Below, piece by piece: positions 27,515-40,410 of a stretch of DNA of 64,000 nt. Each line of letters begins with the position of its first letter. The stretch's first letter is position 1. The DNA lies in contig NC_044572.1 of NCBI RefSeq assembly GCF_901933205.1, forward strand, positions 112,914,965 through 112,978,964. Direction: 5' to 3'. Both the position numbers and the translations under genes were made by a program. This stretch comes from Camarhynchus parvulus. Its lineage: Eukaryota > Chordata > Aves > Passeriformes > Thraupidae. The notes beneath the pieces are model-generated. The model did not search any database. It saw only the letters and a list, made by a program, of their open reading frames with translations, and had not been told where the DNA came from.

Positions 27515-28908
27515 ACAATACTATCCCACAAAATGCAAAACAATAACCAACAAAAATTAGCATTTTGCCATTAACTATGTCCAAAGTGAGGCAAGAATAG
27601 ACAAACTGTGCAGAGTAGCTCCTGTATTTATGGGTGGAGGGACTTAGGACAGAAATTTGAGATTTCTGTGCAAGCTGGCACTGAATTTGCATTTTTCCGC
27701 AGCAGGGGCATGAGAAATGTGCCCTCTTCTCCTCACCCAGGACTGAGAATTCATGCTGCGTGTAAATATCCTAAAAGCTACATATGTTTGGCAGGAGTCT
27801 GCATCTCTGCTAACATTTCCTTGAAACAACTGCAAGAAAAAAGAAGTTTAAAAGAAAAAAGCAGTAGCTACGTGCATGATCATAAATTGCTCTAGCCTGC
27901 TTGTTTCTATGTCCCAGTAAGCTTCAGGGTTTCACCAGAGAATGCAAATTGAAACTGACTGCAACAGTTGGCTCTAGATTTTGTTGTCAGGGAGCAGTAT
28001 TCATTTTCCTCAGTGCCTGATTTCTCTTGCCTTTCTGCTTAAGAGAAAAAGAACAAAAGGAGATAAGGAGGCAGATTGGGAGAGCATGGCTTAGCAATTA
28101 AAATATGCTAAAATTATACCTTCTTCCTGCTATGAAGTGCCATAACCCCAGGATATGAAAAACTGGATTTAAAATAGCAGAAATGTGCTGTTATGAGGGG
28201 GGGAGAAAGAGGCAACAGATAAAGTTACTGGCCAGCAGAGTGCAAGCATGCAACTGAGCTGCCAAACCTGAATTTACATTTTAATTCTCCCCCTACAAAA
28301 GCTTTGCTCAAAGCCATTGTGAGGCACCGTAGACCTGAGTCCTTCTGCAGCACTGCTGAAGAAAAGCACAAGGCCCATATCTTTTCCATATCACTTCCAG
28401 CCAAGATTCCATCTTGGAACTGTCCCAAAACCTGCTCCCTGGGCAGTACCCAGGCCTCACAGCAGCCTTGCAGAAGCATGGCCTTGACCCCTGCTGAGCA
28501 CTGCCCACAGGGATCCCATCCACACCTCCCACCCCGGTGTAAATCCTGTTTTAAGACCTGCAGGAATCATGGGCAGCCTGGTGTACCCCGTGTGTCAGTG
28601 CCAATAGTCCCGTGAGCCTCAACGGGCACACCAAGCCCAGCTGTGACCTTTAAGCCAGCCAGCTTCACATCTCCCAGGGACAGGCTGCTCCCTCACCACA
28701 CTGGAGCTGTTTGTAACAATCCTGGCCCCCTTTCATGGGTGTTGGACAGAGGAGAGGGAGGACATGAGGGAATTCTGCTAAGATTTCACACTAGAAGTTC
28801 AGTTTCATCTTCAGTTCTTGATAGACACTGACTTGCTCTGGTTTTGGCTCAGGTTCAGGTTCATTTCAGCTCAGTGATTTTCACTTCTGCTTCTCAGACA
28901 TCATCCAC

Positions 28909-29449
28909 TGTCACAGGGTTACTGTTGTTGCCTTTGCCCAACCTGGAAATGGAACTCAAGATAATTTTAGTGAGGAGGTAATATAAAAGGGGATCTTTAT
29001 TTGAAGGCCTTCACAGGCAATCATGGAAAGATGTCCACAAAAGCTGCCCCCCCCCACCCAGGGGTGAGGACATTTTTATAGGCTTTAGGTAATTAGCATA
29101 ATCGATAAAAAGCACCAATTAGGAGGACAAGTGGTGATGCAATTCCCCACCAGGTCAGCCCCTTCTCTGGAGCCCCCTATTCAGCACTAGCTGGGCTTTG
29201 TCCATGAGAATGTATCTCCAAGAGTTGTTCTCAGCCTTGGTTCCCAGGAAGAACCAAGATGGCACAGAGCCTTGTACCCCCCAGGGCTTGGATCTCTGGA
29301 ATTTGGTTTGCCTTTCTGCCTAGGAAAAGGCCATGGAAAAGTACTGAGCAAACTAGCTACTAATACAATAGATGACAAAGTTACAAACATATTTGTGAAG
29401 AATACAGAGAACATATAAAAGAACAAAAGGCAAAACCTAAATGGCATCA
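28909..29449 (-). mobile_element. Endogenous retrovirus solo LTR-like element
   Basis: On the minus strand the order is that of a retroviral LTR: a start near TGATGCC (29449), a U3-like stretch, a TATA-type box CCTATAAAAATG (near 29080), a poly-A signal AATAAAGATCC (near 29000) and an end in CTGTGACA (28909). The roughly 540-bp length and overall sequence fit LTR families I associate with songbird genomes. No gag, pol or env sequence is next to it, so it looks like a solo LTR. I found no clear target-site duplication, so the ends are approximate. Confidence 0.65.
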
Positions 29450-31839
29450 CTGTGAGCTATTATTTTAGAGGATTCTTATGGAATATGCCAATGCTCCCAA
29501 ATAACCATTGATCATCTGGCTCAGGCTCTTCCTCTGGCTTGTACATTAAATGAGCTGACATTAGTTTCAGCTCATTTTGTTTTCTGCCAGAATTCAAGCT
29601 ATCTCAAATGATCTCGTTTTAGGAATGTTCTTCTTTCTGGTCTCTGTTTGGATGGGGGCTTCATATTCCTTTGGTCTCAGTGATCCACTGTTCCTAGAGA
29701 TACTCATCTGAATATCCAATTCTTGTCATCAGGGTTTTGTGCAAGAACATGCACAGTTAGGTCAACAAGAGAGAAAAAGTGTCTTAAACTAGGTATTCCT
29801 CAGCCAGTTGAAGAGGAAAATTTTGCCTGAAATTAATATTATGCCAAATGGAGCCATGTCAACAGTCTGAGCATGCTTCTTAGATTCTTATGTAAAGAAA
29901 TTACTGGATGCTGCTCAAAAACTGGCAAGGTGTCTTCGTATTTTTTTTCTCATTCGGAACATGAAGTGTCAGCAATGTCCTGCTTACACTATACTGATAC
30001 AATTTATGGCCCAATACTCTACCATCAACTGCCATGGGAGCTGCCTGAACAATGGTTCTCTATTATGTGTGGAACATTTCACACCATGAAAGTGTCCCCA
30101 AACACTTAACAGAGTTACATAAAACAGTCTCAGTAAATAATAGCACGGAATAAATAAATTTAAAAGATTTAGGCAAAGGAAAGCAGAAATAATTCAAACA
30201 CTTAGTCAGACATGCAGCACAGAGCGAGCCAGTAAATGATGCCTTGTATTTCTTTTGAAAATACTTAAAACAATTGTTTTGCTTTTTCCATTTGCTCTCT
30301 AAAATACCGACACTGCCTCTCAAGAAAGCTAAAGAGAATTAGTGTCATAAACCAGCAGCCGGGAGTCTAACAGAGGCAGCCACACAGAGTGTTTAGCTTT
30401 CTTTTCAAGAAACCATCCAATCCTGGTGTAACAAGCTACTTAAACCAGTCCATGTGATTAGAGTTATTCAGCCATGGAAAATTGGGCATGTATTTAAATA
30501 CCTTGCTGAATTGTGAAGATGATACTGAAGAAACTGCATGTTAAGGGTGGAATTAATCTTGCTGAACTACAGTTCTGTTTAAAAGTTAGATGTTCTGTTT
30601 AAGCTACTTTTATAACCAGTTGAGAGAGGCACCTGAAGGACATTCTTTCTTTCGTTAGGGGCATCTAATGTAGATGGGATGATTTACCCTATAGATAATC
30701 TCACATCTCTCATTGGATTAGATATTAGATACCTGGAGCTCAGGTAATCAGTATCTCACTTAAACATGGCTAAAATTTAGGGAGATGGATGCACATTTAC
30801 TTCTTCTATGTCTTTCACTGCAAGACAGATGCTTGAAAAATTTGTGGAGAGACATTTCTCATTTCTGTGCACATACCAGGCATTTGCATTGCTGTGAGAT
30901 CTAAGAAATTTTGAATTCCTTCACCACAGAAGTTTTCTTGCATTTTCACATAGGAATAAACTAAAAGTTTGTTGAGTATGAAAAAAAGATGCTGCATTTA
31001 AAAAATACAGTTGAACCCATGGCAGTTGTGTGTCACACCTGCAGCAATAAGAAACACTGCAAATGTTTGTGAATTAATACTGCTACAGTGAATTATAATA
31101 TCTATTGTGGCCTAAAAAATGACAGTGCTGCTCTCTGGGGAAGGAACAGCTTGTTCCACCTGCTACAAGATCAGCCTTTCAGCCTTGTACAGAAAATGCT
31201 CCAATATGATACCTTGGGATTATCCTCATGTAACTGGTTTGCCTAATTCAAACTGGCAGACACAATCTGAATTCAGTGAATCAGAAGATACATGGGATTT
31301 CATCAGTGAGATCATTTGAGTAGATTAACTCAGGCACTACCAGCCTCTGTCAGCTTCTTCAGAGAACTCTTGGGGCAAAGGAGGTGAAGGCAGAGGCCAA
31401 ACAAAATTGCTTGATTGCAAGTGCCTGTAACATCACACTGTATCAGAGGCATCCATGAGGTAGCTGGTTTTCTAGGGATAAAATATTAAATGTCTAGCCC
31501 ATCCTTAGAGCCTGTGTTAACAGGTTCTCACAAGTATACATGTCATTTGCAGTACAATTTACAATTCATTTTATAAGAGTTATAAATGCCTCTTTTCTAC
31601 TCTAGACATAACTTCACTGTCTCAAAATCTTAACAATTGAATAACAAAATGCAAACATTATACTTTGTCAGCATAAACAAAACAGCAATTATGTTAAAGG
31701 TCCTACAGGCATTGCTCATTTGTATTAATAATTCCTGCTTTTCAATCAAGCTGTACAAGATGCCAAGTTAATTATTTTAAATACTTTTCAGTCTTGGCAC
31801 TTTATTTGGACTTCAAATGGGAAAGCGAGGAGAGAAACA

Positions 31840-32095
31840 AAGAGCAGAGAAATGGAAAATCCTTCACCATCAAATAATTGAGGCATATGACAGAAGAGGA
31901 TTTAGAAGGAAAAGCCCTAAGGAGATTTTGGGAGGTTTCACTAGGTTGTTCAATGGTGAACCATCCAAAAATGAAATGCCTGAGAAGCTGGAGGCTGAAC
32001 AGCTTAAGATAGACTGTGCACACAGAAGCATTGCAATGTTAACTGCTGGAAGAGGCATAAATTATGTATTTCTGATGTGTCTCTGTAGGCCTTGT
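31840..32095 (+). repeat. Unassigned interspersed repeat, copy A
   Basis: This shares an ordered series of words with 39400-39625: TGACAGAAGA/GACAGAAAGA, TTAGAAGGAA, CCTAAGGAGA/CCCAAGGAGA, TTTGAAGG-type, GGTGAACCATCCAA/GGTGAGCCTTCCAA, and AGACTGTGCACA. A CTCTGTAGG word follows about 85 bases later in both. The reading frame here is open for 109 codons, while copy B has stops. I do not recognise the family. Confidence 0.6.
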
Positions 32096-33744
32096 AACCT
32101 TCTTTCGACCCTTAGGGTGCTCATTATTTGCAGGAGCAATTAACAGACAGTATCTTGCAGCTAGCATGATTTCTTACCTTTAGAGTGATTTCAAATCAAA
32201 TAAAAAGGAGGCTAATAGTGCCAAAGAGGCCTGAGCTGTGAAGTTGCTTCTGAATTATATTGGATAGAAATAATCAGTGAATTGAAGGTATATGGTGCCA
32301 GGAAGGCTGGATTATGTCTGGCTGGTTTTGCTTGCTGAATCTTTTATGTTTTGGATAGATATTGTTGTTCCTGTGAGAGATTATGCAAGTGACACAAACA
32401 GTGGAAAATGCCTTCATTAATTCTGAAAGGCCTAACTTCCCTTACTTCAGCAACTTCAAGCTGATTAATCAAAAGATCTGTTTTTTAACTAGCCAGAATA
32501 AATTACAGACAACAGAGGTAAAAAAGCACACTTAAGACTGGTCTTAGAAAAAGAAGTTCTAGTGACCAACAATCTGCTTAACTCCATAAACCCAGCAGAA
32601 ATTTTTCAAAATTTAAGATACACGAGTAGCTTAGGAAAAAATAAAGATCAAATGCAAACTACACTATTTTATCTCAAATTCTGAGATAAAAATTGTACAA
32701 AACTAATTATTTCAAGTCTTCAAAAATCTAAATTAAATGTTTCTTATCTGAAAGAGCAGATTGTTGAATACAAATCAGTCCTGTATTATGATTTCTCTAG
32801 AGCTGTCCTATTGCAATATGGAAATCCATGACAATGTTTAATATACAGAGCCTGGCACAGTTCTATGTGATGTGATGCACCATCATTTTCTTTAGCTGTA
32901 GCACACTTTGTTTTCAGTTCCTTCCTAATGCATAAAAATCATTCCAAAGGCTACCAGCTTATACGTACTGAGGTGCATTATAAAAGCCACATAAGTTAAA
33001 AATAATTACTAAATTTCTGGTTTAAAAAAATAAAACATTTTCAAAATATATACCAAAATGTTTATTATTGCCATATCCCATTAGCCCACAAAAGCCACTG
33101 TTGTCTAAGAGCACTGTTTTATTGTTTCATCATGAGTTTATGCTGAGTCTGGAAATGGGATTTGTATATCTTCCTACACCATACAGACCTGCTGATTTCA
33201 CTGAGGATGCAGGTGGAGTCAGGGATCTAGATTCCACTACAAGATTGAATTTTTAATTTTCAAGTTCTTGGGATTTAGGACATTTTTCTCCTGTAAACTA
33301 CAACACCTTGAAAAATGCTTACAAGGAAATCCTTGGAGTCATTCCGTTCACCTGAAGTTTATCATCACTCACATGTGGCCAGGATTTTGCTACCAAGAGA
33401 AGCAAAACCAGATAAGAATTGAGACTGGATTTGCAGCAACATAATTTTATTACTATCAAAAATATTTTTTAGAAAAACTATTGAGCCTAAAAACCATGTT
33501 CAATTTATGATAAAAAGTGAAATTTCATCTTACATGTAGAAACACCAGCATATTTATTAATTTCTAGAGTGTAAATGATAACAAGATTTCAGAAGCAGAA
33601 AACGAAAGGATGCTATTGAGCTTGTAAGGAGGGGATATATTTTGGCAGACTGGTTATCATTTAGCACAGCAAAGTCAATCATCTGCCTCTGCATGTAGCT
33701 CCCCTTCACTATAGGAGTTAGAGAACATAGACCAGGAAGAGGGC

Positions 33745-33880
33745 AGCCAGAAAGTCACAGCTTTGGTCTCGGGAGATTTCAGTTACTCAGGTATTGATTA
33801 GGATGACAATTATACAAAAGGTGTAGAGAGGAACACATTTGTAAAGGTTGACCAGGGTCGCTTTCTTTAGCCATTGTCGA
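33745..33880 (+). mobile_element. Old LINE endonuclease remnant (CR1/L3-like)
   Basis: One frame from 33760 reads ALVSGDFSYSGID, a stop, then DDNYTKGVERNTFVKV. This resembles the GDFN-P-IDW motif region of the apurinic-type endonuclease of CR1/L2/L3 LINEs. Two in-frame stops show it is decayed. Boundaries are uncertain. Confidence 0.5.
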
Positions 33881-34206
33881 GGTGACTACATAATGAGAGC
33901 TTATTTAGAAACTTGTCCTAACAGTTGTGAGCTTTGATAAATAGAGTTCAGGAAACAGCAAGCCCTTTCTGGGTCTGAAATGTGCCTTGTGGTCAAGAAA
34001 CACAGCATTGTTTTCCTATCACAACTGCCACCATTCCTTCCAGAAACTCCCTGCCAGCTCCCTTGTGACAAATGACCATATGATTTCCAAAGATCTTTAG
34101 TCCCTCCTAGATTATGTCAGAATGTCTCTACCCTAAACTCCTTAAAAAGTCAGATTTACACCACAGGCATACTACTGACAGAGGCTTACAGAGACAAATG
34201 CATCTC

Positions 34207-34233
<27 letters not shown>
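34207..34233. repeat. (TG)13 microsatellite
   Basis: A pure TG dinucleotide run. Confidence 0.97.
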
Positions 34234-34237
<4 letters not shown>

Positions 34238-34302
34238 ACTAAGTCATCATCATAATACTAGGAGTTTTTTTCGAGCAATGCTTTATATTCCTTCAATAGA
34301 AT

Positions 34303-34359
34303 AGGTGGAACATCCATAATTAGGTGGAATGTCCATAAACAGGTGGAACATCCTCAAAA
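34303..34359. repeat. 19-bp minisatellite, three units
   Basis: Three consecutive 19-base units begin AGGTGGAA at 34303, 34322 and 34341. Units 1 and 3 share AACATCC, while unit 2 has AATGTCC. Confidence 0.92.
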
Positions 34360-35214
34360 ATTACCATAATGGCAGTTTAAATTACCAGTGTGCTATGGAT
34401 GCAAAATCATCAAATCATAGCCTTTGCCAGATAGGCCAATAGAAATGAAATCACAGTCAGTCAGAATAGGAGCCACCTCTACTATTGAAGAGTTTACTCA
34501 CTGTACACAGAGAGTGCATTTTAGTCATCCCAACAAACACTTTCCAGGAGTTTCATTTAACTGAGGGCAGCTTCAAGGCCAAGGAGCCCAAGTCACATGT
34601 TCAATTAATCCCATATAATTTTTTAATACTTGTGTTAATTTAAGGCTTAGTGCTACCTTCAGATATTCAGCTGCAAAGCCTCACTAATAGAGCATGTTTA
34701 CCTCTTCACTTTGGGGAAGTAGAATATGAGAAGGCTGATATTGCTTCTAACTCTGTTTATTGAGCATCTCTGTGCCCCACTTCAGCCAAAGGTGATTCCT
34801 CTGCAATTAAAATGGAATTTCCTTAGTTTCCAGCCTGTCATTCATGCAGCTTCTCTGACTGAGTCTATAATGAGCAGTTTGGGTCCAGCTAGCTTATTTG
34901 TGTGCAGAATCAAGAAATTCCAGCTCGTCCCCAGTACATCAGGGATGCTGTTGTTTTTCAGCTGCTGCGTGTGCATGTTCAGTCTGGGAGGAAAATTTCT
35001 ACAGAGGCTAGAGTGAGGTCTCAGTAACAGGTCATATTTATTTTGGGGGATTTTGAAAGACTCAAAGCATTTGTGAGCACAAGGATCTCCTAAAACACAT
35101 CGGCATAGCTCAGTGGCACAACTCAAAACTGAGCTGTGAGGTCTGATTTCCCACTCCTTCAGGCCACACAGATTCTTGTGGGAGAGAAACCAGCCGTCTC
35201 CTCGTGGCTGCTGC

Positions 35215-35590
35215 AAGAAACAGCCCAGAAAAATCCTTCTCGGTGCGTCATTCACGCTGGAGGGAGGGAACAGGACTGTTCTGCCGGCAGACCCTGCTTT
35301 TCTTTCGCTGTCAAAATACACGGAGAAGCCTTCCTAGCGCGGTTAGGCTTCATTGAGACAGAGTGAGGCAGGGAGCGCGGGGCGCGGGGCCGCCGCAGCC
35401 CCGCAGTGCCACCTAGTGCGAGCCGGGCCGCAGGGAGCGGCTCCGCTCGGGGTAATAATAGCAGAGAATAAATAAATGTTTATTATAAATATCCTGGGCT
35501 GTGCCTGCCACACCCCCAGGGCTTCTTGGGACCTTCCCGCCGGGCAGAACAGGGCTGCGGCTCCGTCTCTTGGTGGCCTGGAGGTGCTAA
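35215..35590. promoter_or_regulatory. Isolated intronic CpG cluster with CTCF-like word
   Basis: About 25 CpGs lie in some 340 bases, 13 of them in the 82-base core 35371-35452, in an otherwise CpG-poor intron. The core includes CCACCTAGTG (35409-35418), close to one form of the CTCF core motif. A 160-codon open frame runs leftward on the minus strand from 35321, directly beside the core. I do not recognise the peptide. It could be an alternative promoter, an enhancer or insulator, or a GC-rich repeat scrap. Confidence 0.4.
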
Positions 35591-36975
35591 GAAGTTGTTG
35601 CTGGAGTTGTAGCGCTGCTGAGGAGCAGGGAGGAGGGAGGGGAAAGGATGGCTCCAGCAGCTCAAAGGCTTTGCCTTTTAAGCACTACCTGAGAGAACTG
35701 CTGAGTTCATCGGGAGACACGTGGAAGTTCAGATTTGGAAGTTCTTCAGTTCTGGTGGTGTTCTTAAGGATGGCTAGGGATTGAATTGATGCCACTGGGC
35801 ACAAAATCTAGAGTATATCAAGCTGAAAAAAGCCAAATGGGAATTCAGGTCCAACTTCATTCCTTGCATCTGTGAGAGTCAATATACCACCAGAAACCAG
35901 CAACACAGCTGGGTGAAGGGGAGGCTGAAAGCAGCTGTAAGCAGAGGAGGATGAGCAGGAGGATCTACAAAAGGAGTAGTCATGTAGGCTTGCAGTTGTT
36001 GGGATGCTTCATTCATCCTGCTGGCTTCTTCAGCTTTCTTGCTGGGGCTACTAGTACATGGTGTGCATATAAAACTATTCCAAACTGCTAAAAGAAAGCA
36101 CAGCGAGGCACATTTTTTATATTGCTTGGCAAAAAAAAAAAAAAAGCAAACTCCACACATAATAAATAGTCAGTGCATCAAAATTCATACCTGCTGTTTA
36201 GGAACAGATCTGCACACATTTATTACCAGTTTTAAATTCTTTATAATATCAAATGTAGCTGTATCAAATCCCAGAGGAACTTCCCTGCAGAAAAAGGGAA
36301 ATATATTGCATCAGTATTTCATTATACAGTCCACTGATCACAAAACACATCTACTCTAGGTTTACCCCAGAGTCCTTACCTAACACACTGCTCACTCAGA
36401 ACAAATGCAAGCTCCAGAGTCTCAGGAAAGGGAGTTTAAACCACAGTCTTTCACTGTGGCATCTTATCCCCCGAAGATAATTAGCACACTTCACAAAGCT
36501 CTGATTAAAGTTGTCTTTTTTCTTCTTCTTCTGTTAATCTTATCCTGTCGTCTAATGGTCTGAACACTGTAAAAATGAAAATGCATGCATTCAGTTAATG
36601 GCTTTGTGGACTGAGGTACAGCATGTCTCCTGTATTTGCTGGCTTCCCTAAGAACTACCTCTGCAACCAGGCATCGTTTTAGAATATAGGAACCTTTAGC
36701 TTCATTATAACAAGCAGAGAGTAAATGGTCTGGGAGCACACTGGCAGGTATTCCCTCGTCCCCAGAGGTGCCATCTGGCGTGTCTGAACCTCTTTATGTT
36801 CCTGTTATGATGTTAACATGGGGAAGAGGAGATGGGGGTGCAAGAGTCAAGCAAGACAACTTATTTTTAAAATGGCAATTTGATATTCCAAGGCACTAGT
36901 TCCTGAAATGAGTATGGATTTATGCTTCCAAATATTGACAGATTTAGTCAGTTAAGAGATCATGATGTCTTAACT

Positions 36976-37007
36976 GACATCTGGAGTAACGGACATCTGG
37001 AGTGACA
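36976..37007. repeat. 16-bp tandem duplication
   Basis: GACATCTGGAGTAACG is followed directly by GACATCTGGAGTGACA. Confidence 0.85.
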
Positions 37008-39399
37008 GTTTGTTCTCTTCATACTACACAAAGAAGGTATGAAATATGATTAAACCAAAAGAGTAGTTTTAAATATCCACTTTACACGGGCATAAAACAC
37101 TTAAAGAGGCATAAAGCAATAAGAAATCAAACTCCCAGCAATGGAGAGAGCAGTGGTGTGCAGGAACACAACACTATTCAGACACAAAATGGTTACAGTA
37201 CAATGTAAATTGTTCACTTTAACATTCAAGTTGCCTGCTCTTGCCCCTGGTTGCATAACAAACTCAGACTCAAGATACTGATTGCTTTCTACACTGAAAC
37301 AGTGTTTAGCTAAAAGATTACTATTGTTCAGACTTTTTCAGGAAATTTAGAGAGGTTTATGCTGTTAAATCAAAATTCTAGTTTCGTGTTTTGATTTGAA
37401 CTATACAAATTCAGAGCAGAGCATTTGTGTCAAATAAGTTAATACATGAAAGCATTCTGTTTTCTTCTCACAAATGGTCTGCTAGAGCTACAATTTCAAC
37501 AGTGTCTCTTTCATGATATCTTGCCTTTTGAAGCTGAAATTCAAAGTGTGACTTTGAGAACATAAAGATGAGAAATTGGAATCAGAGGGTATACCATAAC
37601 AGTTTTTACAGAAGAGTAACAGAAAGTTGAAGAAGTTTTAAGTAACCAGGATTCTGACAAGGCACATACAGAAAATTATTGTAAGAATTCCTTTCCTTTC
37701 TCTTTCATCAGTATTTTGCATTAAGATAATATTTATAACTACTTGTCAAATTTGCCAGACTGGGCTATGTGCCATCCCTACATATACTAAAAGCAGTAAT
37801 TCATAGTGAATTAAAACATGTGGAGGTCAAAGCAGAAACATAAAAAATGTAAAGGCAAGATAAGGAGTCCATTTGCCACTACTGAATATAATAAAGTTTC
37901 ATAGGTTGTCATCTCCTTATCTATCCATGGAGATGAGATGGGAGGAAGCACAAAAAGAGGAGAAAAAAAGAGAGGAAAATTTTGTTATGAATCCAGGTAT
38001 TTTATTGAAGTTCTTGCTGTAAGTGAAAGAGACTAGAGACACTATAAAAGAGCAACAAGAAGATGTGGGCTGATGGACAATGAGGAGCTGTATTCTGGGG
38101 AAAGCAGAGGCAGAGAGACAGTAGATGAGATAAGCATGATGACAGATATGAGGAGGATGTGACAGGTTTTGTCCTCAACAAGATGGTAAATTCACTGGGA
38201 TAGGGAGCAGAATATTTGGGATTTGCAGTTAGTATAAATGATAATGACAGGAATTTTCTTTAAAATGGTTCCAAGTGGCCATCTGCTCTCTTTTCTGGTA
38301 GCTAGTGCTGGCTAGCACAGTAGAACTCTTGACCATAGCTTACTAGAATCTGGATAAAGGAGCAAAAGTCAAGAGCCTCTTAGAAACTCAACACTGCAAG
38401 AGCTGAAGAGCTCAGTGCAAGATCAAGTGCCCTGGACTACCTCCTTCTGTGACATGAGTACTGCCACAAGGGCTCCTTTCCCACCTTTACATTGATTTAT
38501 TCAACCACAGCAGCTTAGACTTTCCTCTATCATACCTTGGTAACACAAAACACTTTTGCTTTTGTAAGCAAAGCTTAAGAAATCACCCCGACCCAGACAC
38601 CTGGGAACTAGAAGCTGTTTGTTGCAACATTACAGCTAGGTCACAAATCTAGAGGTAGCTTTGTAACATGCACTTAACTGGCAGTGTGGCTTTGAAACAA
38701 GCATCCACTCGTCTCTTTGCTTTCCTCAATTTCCCTTTGTCCTACTTGTGTGAGTGTTACAGCGTAGGGCAGCCCCAAGTCTGACAGGAGGCATTCGTGT
38801 GCATCTTTGTGTGAAGCCCTGCTGCCCTGCATTCAGGAGGGCAGGAAATGCCCTGGGTCATGTCAGCTACCTAAAACAGTGGTGGGGATGCTCTGCCCTG
38901 ATCACAACAGGTACACTGCCTGCTGTCCTCTGTCTCCTTTCACTGGGCTGCCTATTATAATTGTAAAGGATGGTGCTGTTATTATGGAAAAGACAGGCTG
39001 GGATCTATTTCTGTGCATTAAACACGGGCAGAACAGGGGTGCATCACTGATGGTGTGGGGGGGCTGAAATGCTAGTTGGTGGACAAGCTCAAAAAACGCA
39101 AAAAGAACAGGGTGACCAGGTTGTAATGTGAAACTCAAAGTGTTGAGAAGTTGCAGGTCATGCTCGAGGAAGAGAAAAACAGGATTGGAAACAGGAACAT
39201 GTCAGTATTGGAATCATTCATGTGGAAGATCAGAAATTAATCCATTGGGGGAAAGTCAGAAAATGAGATTGCTAATTTAAGAAACAGCTAAAGCATCACC
39301 AAATTATTTTTGAGAGCCAGTATCTGGCAGGTATGTATGAACAGAAAGCAACAGCAAGAATTATTCATAGCTGGAAATTAGGAGATACATAGGACAGAA

Positions 39400-39625
39400 A
39401 CATTAAAGATTAGCTTCAAGATGTCATTGTGACAGTGAAGCAAATGACAGAAAGAACTTAGAAGGAAGAAAACCCCAAGGAGAATTTGAAGGTTTTGTGC
39501 AATATAGTGGTGAGCCTTCCAAGGTGTGAGGTCTATCAGAGGAAGACAGACTGTGCACAGGGAAAGATCTGTTTAGTACAACATCAAGTAGAACATCTGC
39601 TCAGCTGCAGCTGACTCAGCTCTGT
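39400..39625 (+). repeat. Unassigned interspersed repeat, copy B
   Basis: The partner of the 31840-32095 segment in the same orientation, 7.6 kb away, at roughly 70 percent similarity by eye over the best 140 bases, with small gaps. A stop follows GEPSKV in the frame corresponding to copy A, so a shared functional protein is unlikely. Confidence 0.6.
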
Positions 39626-40109
39626 AGGGACCAGACACCACAATACAAAGTGAATCAAAATTGCATCTGAACACTGACAGGAGGCTGAAGCACTTCTGGC
39701 CAAAGAGCTTCATTTCATTCATTGAATCCAGGCACAAACCAGCTACAATGAACCACTGGATGTACCATCTACAAGGTAGTACATGATCCCTTACTGATAT
39801 CAGTCATGTAGACAGGGTTAAAATGACTCCTGAGATGTGGAAACGTCTGAACACAAGTCAGGCCAAGAGAGGGGTCCTGCCATTTCTAGTTACTGTGCAG
39901 TATCCAGGAGAGGAGAAAAGGGTCCAGAACCAAGCAGAGGAACATCCACTACATATACACAAACCTGCACAAATTCCTTATGGGGTTTGTAAATCCACGT
40001 TTGCAGATTTTTGTGCCTCGGATAGCTGGCTGCAAAGCTAAATTAAAAGCAAGGGTCCAAAATTTCTTCCCACAATGGTTAGGAGGAGAAACAAACAGCA
40101 AATCACAAC

Positions 40110-40410
40110 ATCACAGATTAGATGAAGGTGGAAGAAACCTCGGGTGATAATTTAGTCAAACCCTCTTGCTCAAATCAGGGCCATTACTGACAGACCTGGA
40201 CCATTTTCAGACAGTTATTGGGTATCGCCCAGTATGGACACCAAAGCCTCTCTGTACAAGCTGTTCCAATGTTCCATGGTCCTCACAGGAAAAAAAAACC
40301 AAAAAAAAAAGGGCTTGTTTGTTATCAGAGCAAAAATCCTGTGTTTCAGTTTGTGCTCATTGACTTCTGTCCTGAACATCACTGAGAAGAGTCTGGCTTT
40401 GTTGTCATTG
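40110..40410 (-). mobile_element. CR1 LINE fragment, 3' part
   Basis: A diverged CR1 tail on the minus strand. On the + strand: CACAGATTAGATGAAGG, a TAGTCAAACCCTCTTGCTCA block, GCTGTTCCAATGTTCCATGG, an A-rich interruption (40291-40311), TTTCAGTTTGTGCTCATTG and ACTGAGAAGAGTCTGGC, all in CR1 order. Confidence 0.78.

Noticed and set aside
34842..35321. 160-codon minus-strand reading frame as a gene
   Set aside because: A few frames of 140-165 codons are expected by chance in 64 kb over six frames. No known family, no splice evidence. Kept only as context for the CpG cluster.
39000..39066. SLMVWGG peptide resembling a Tc1/mariner transposase motif
   Set aside because: Only a seven-residue match before a stop, with no inverted repeats or DDE-type context; too weak to call.
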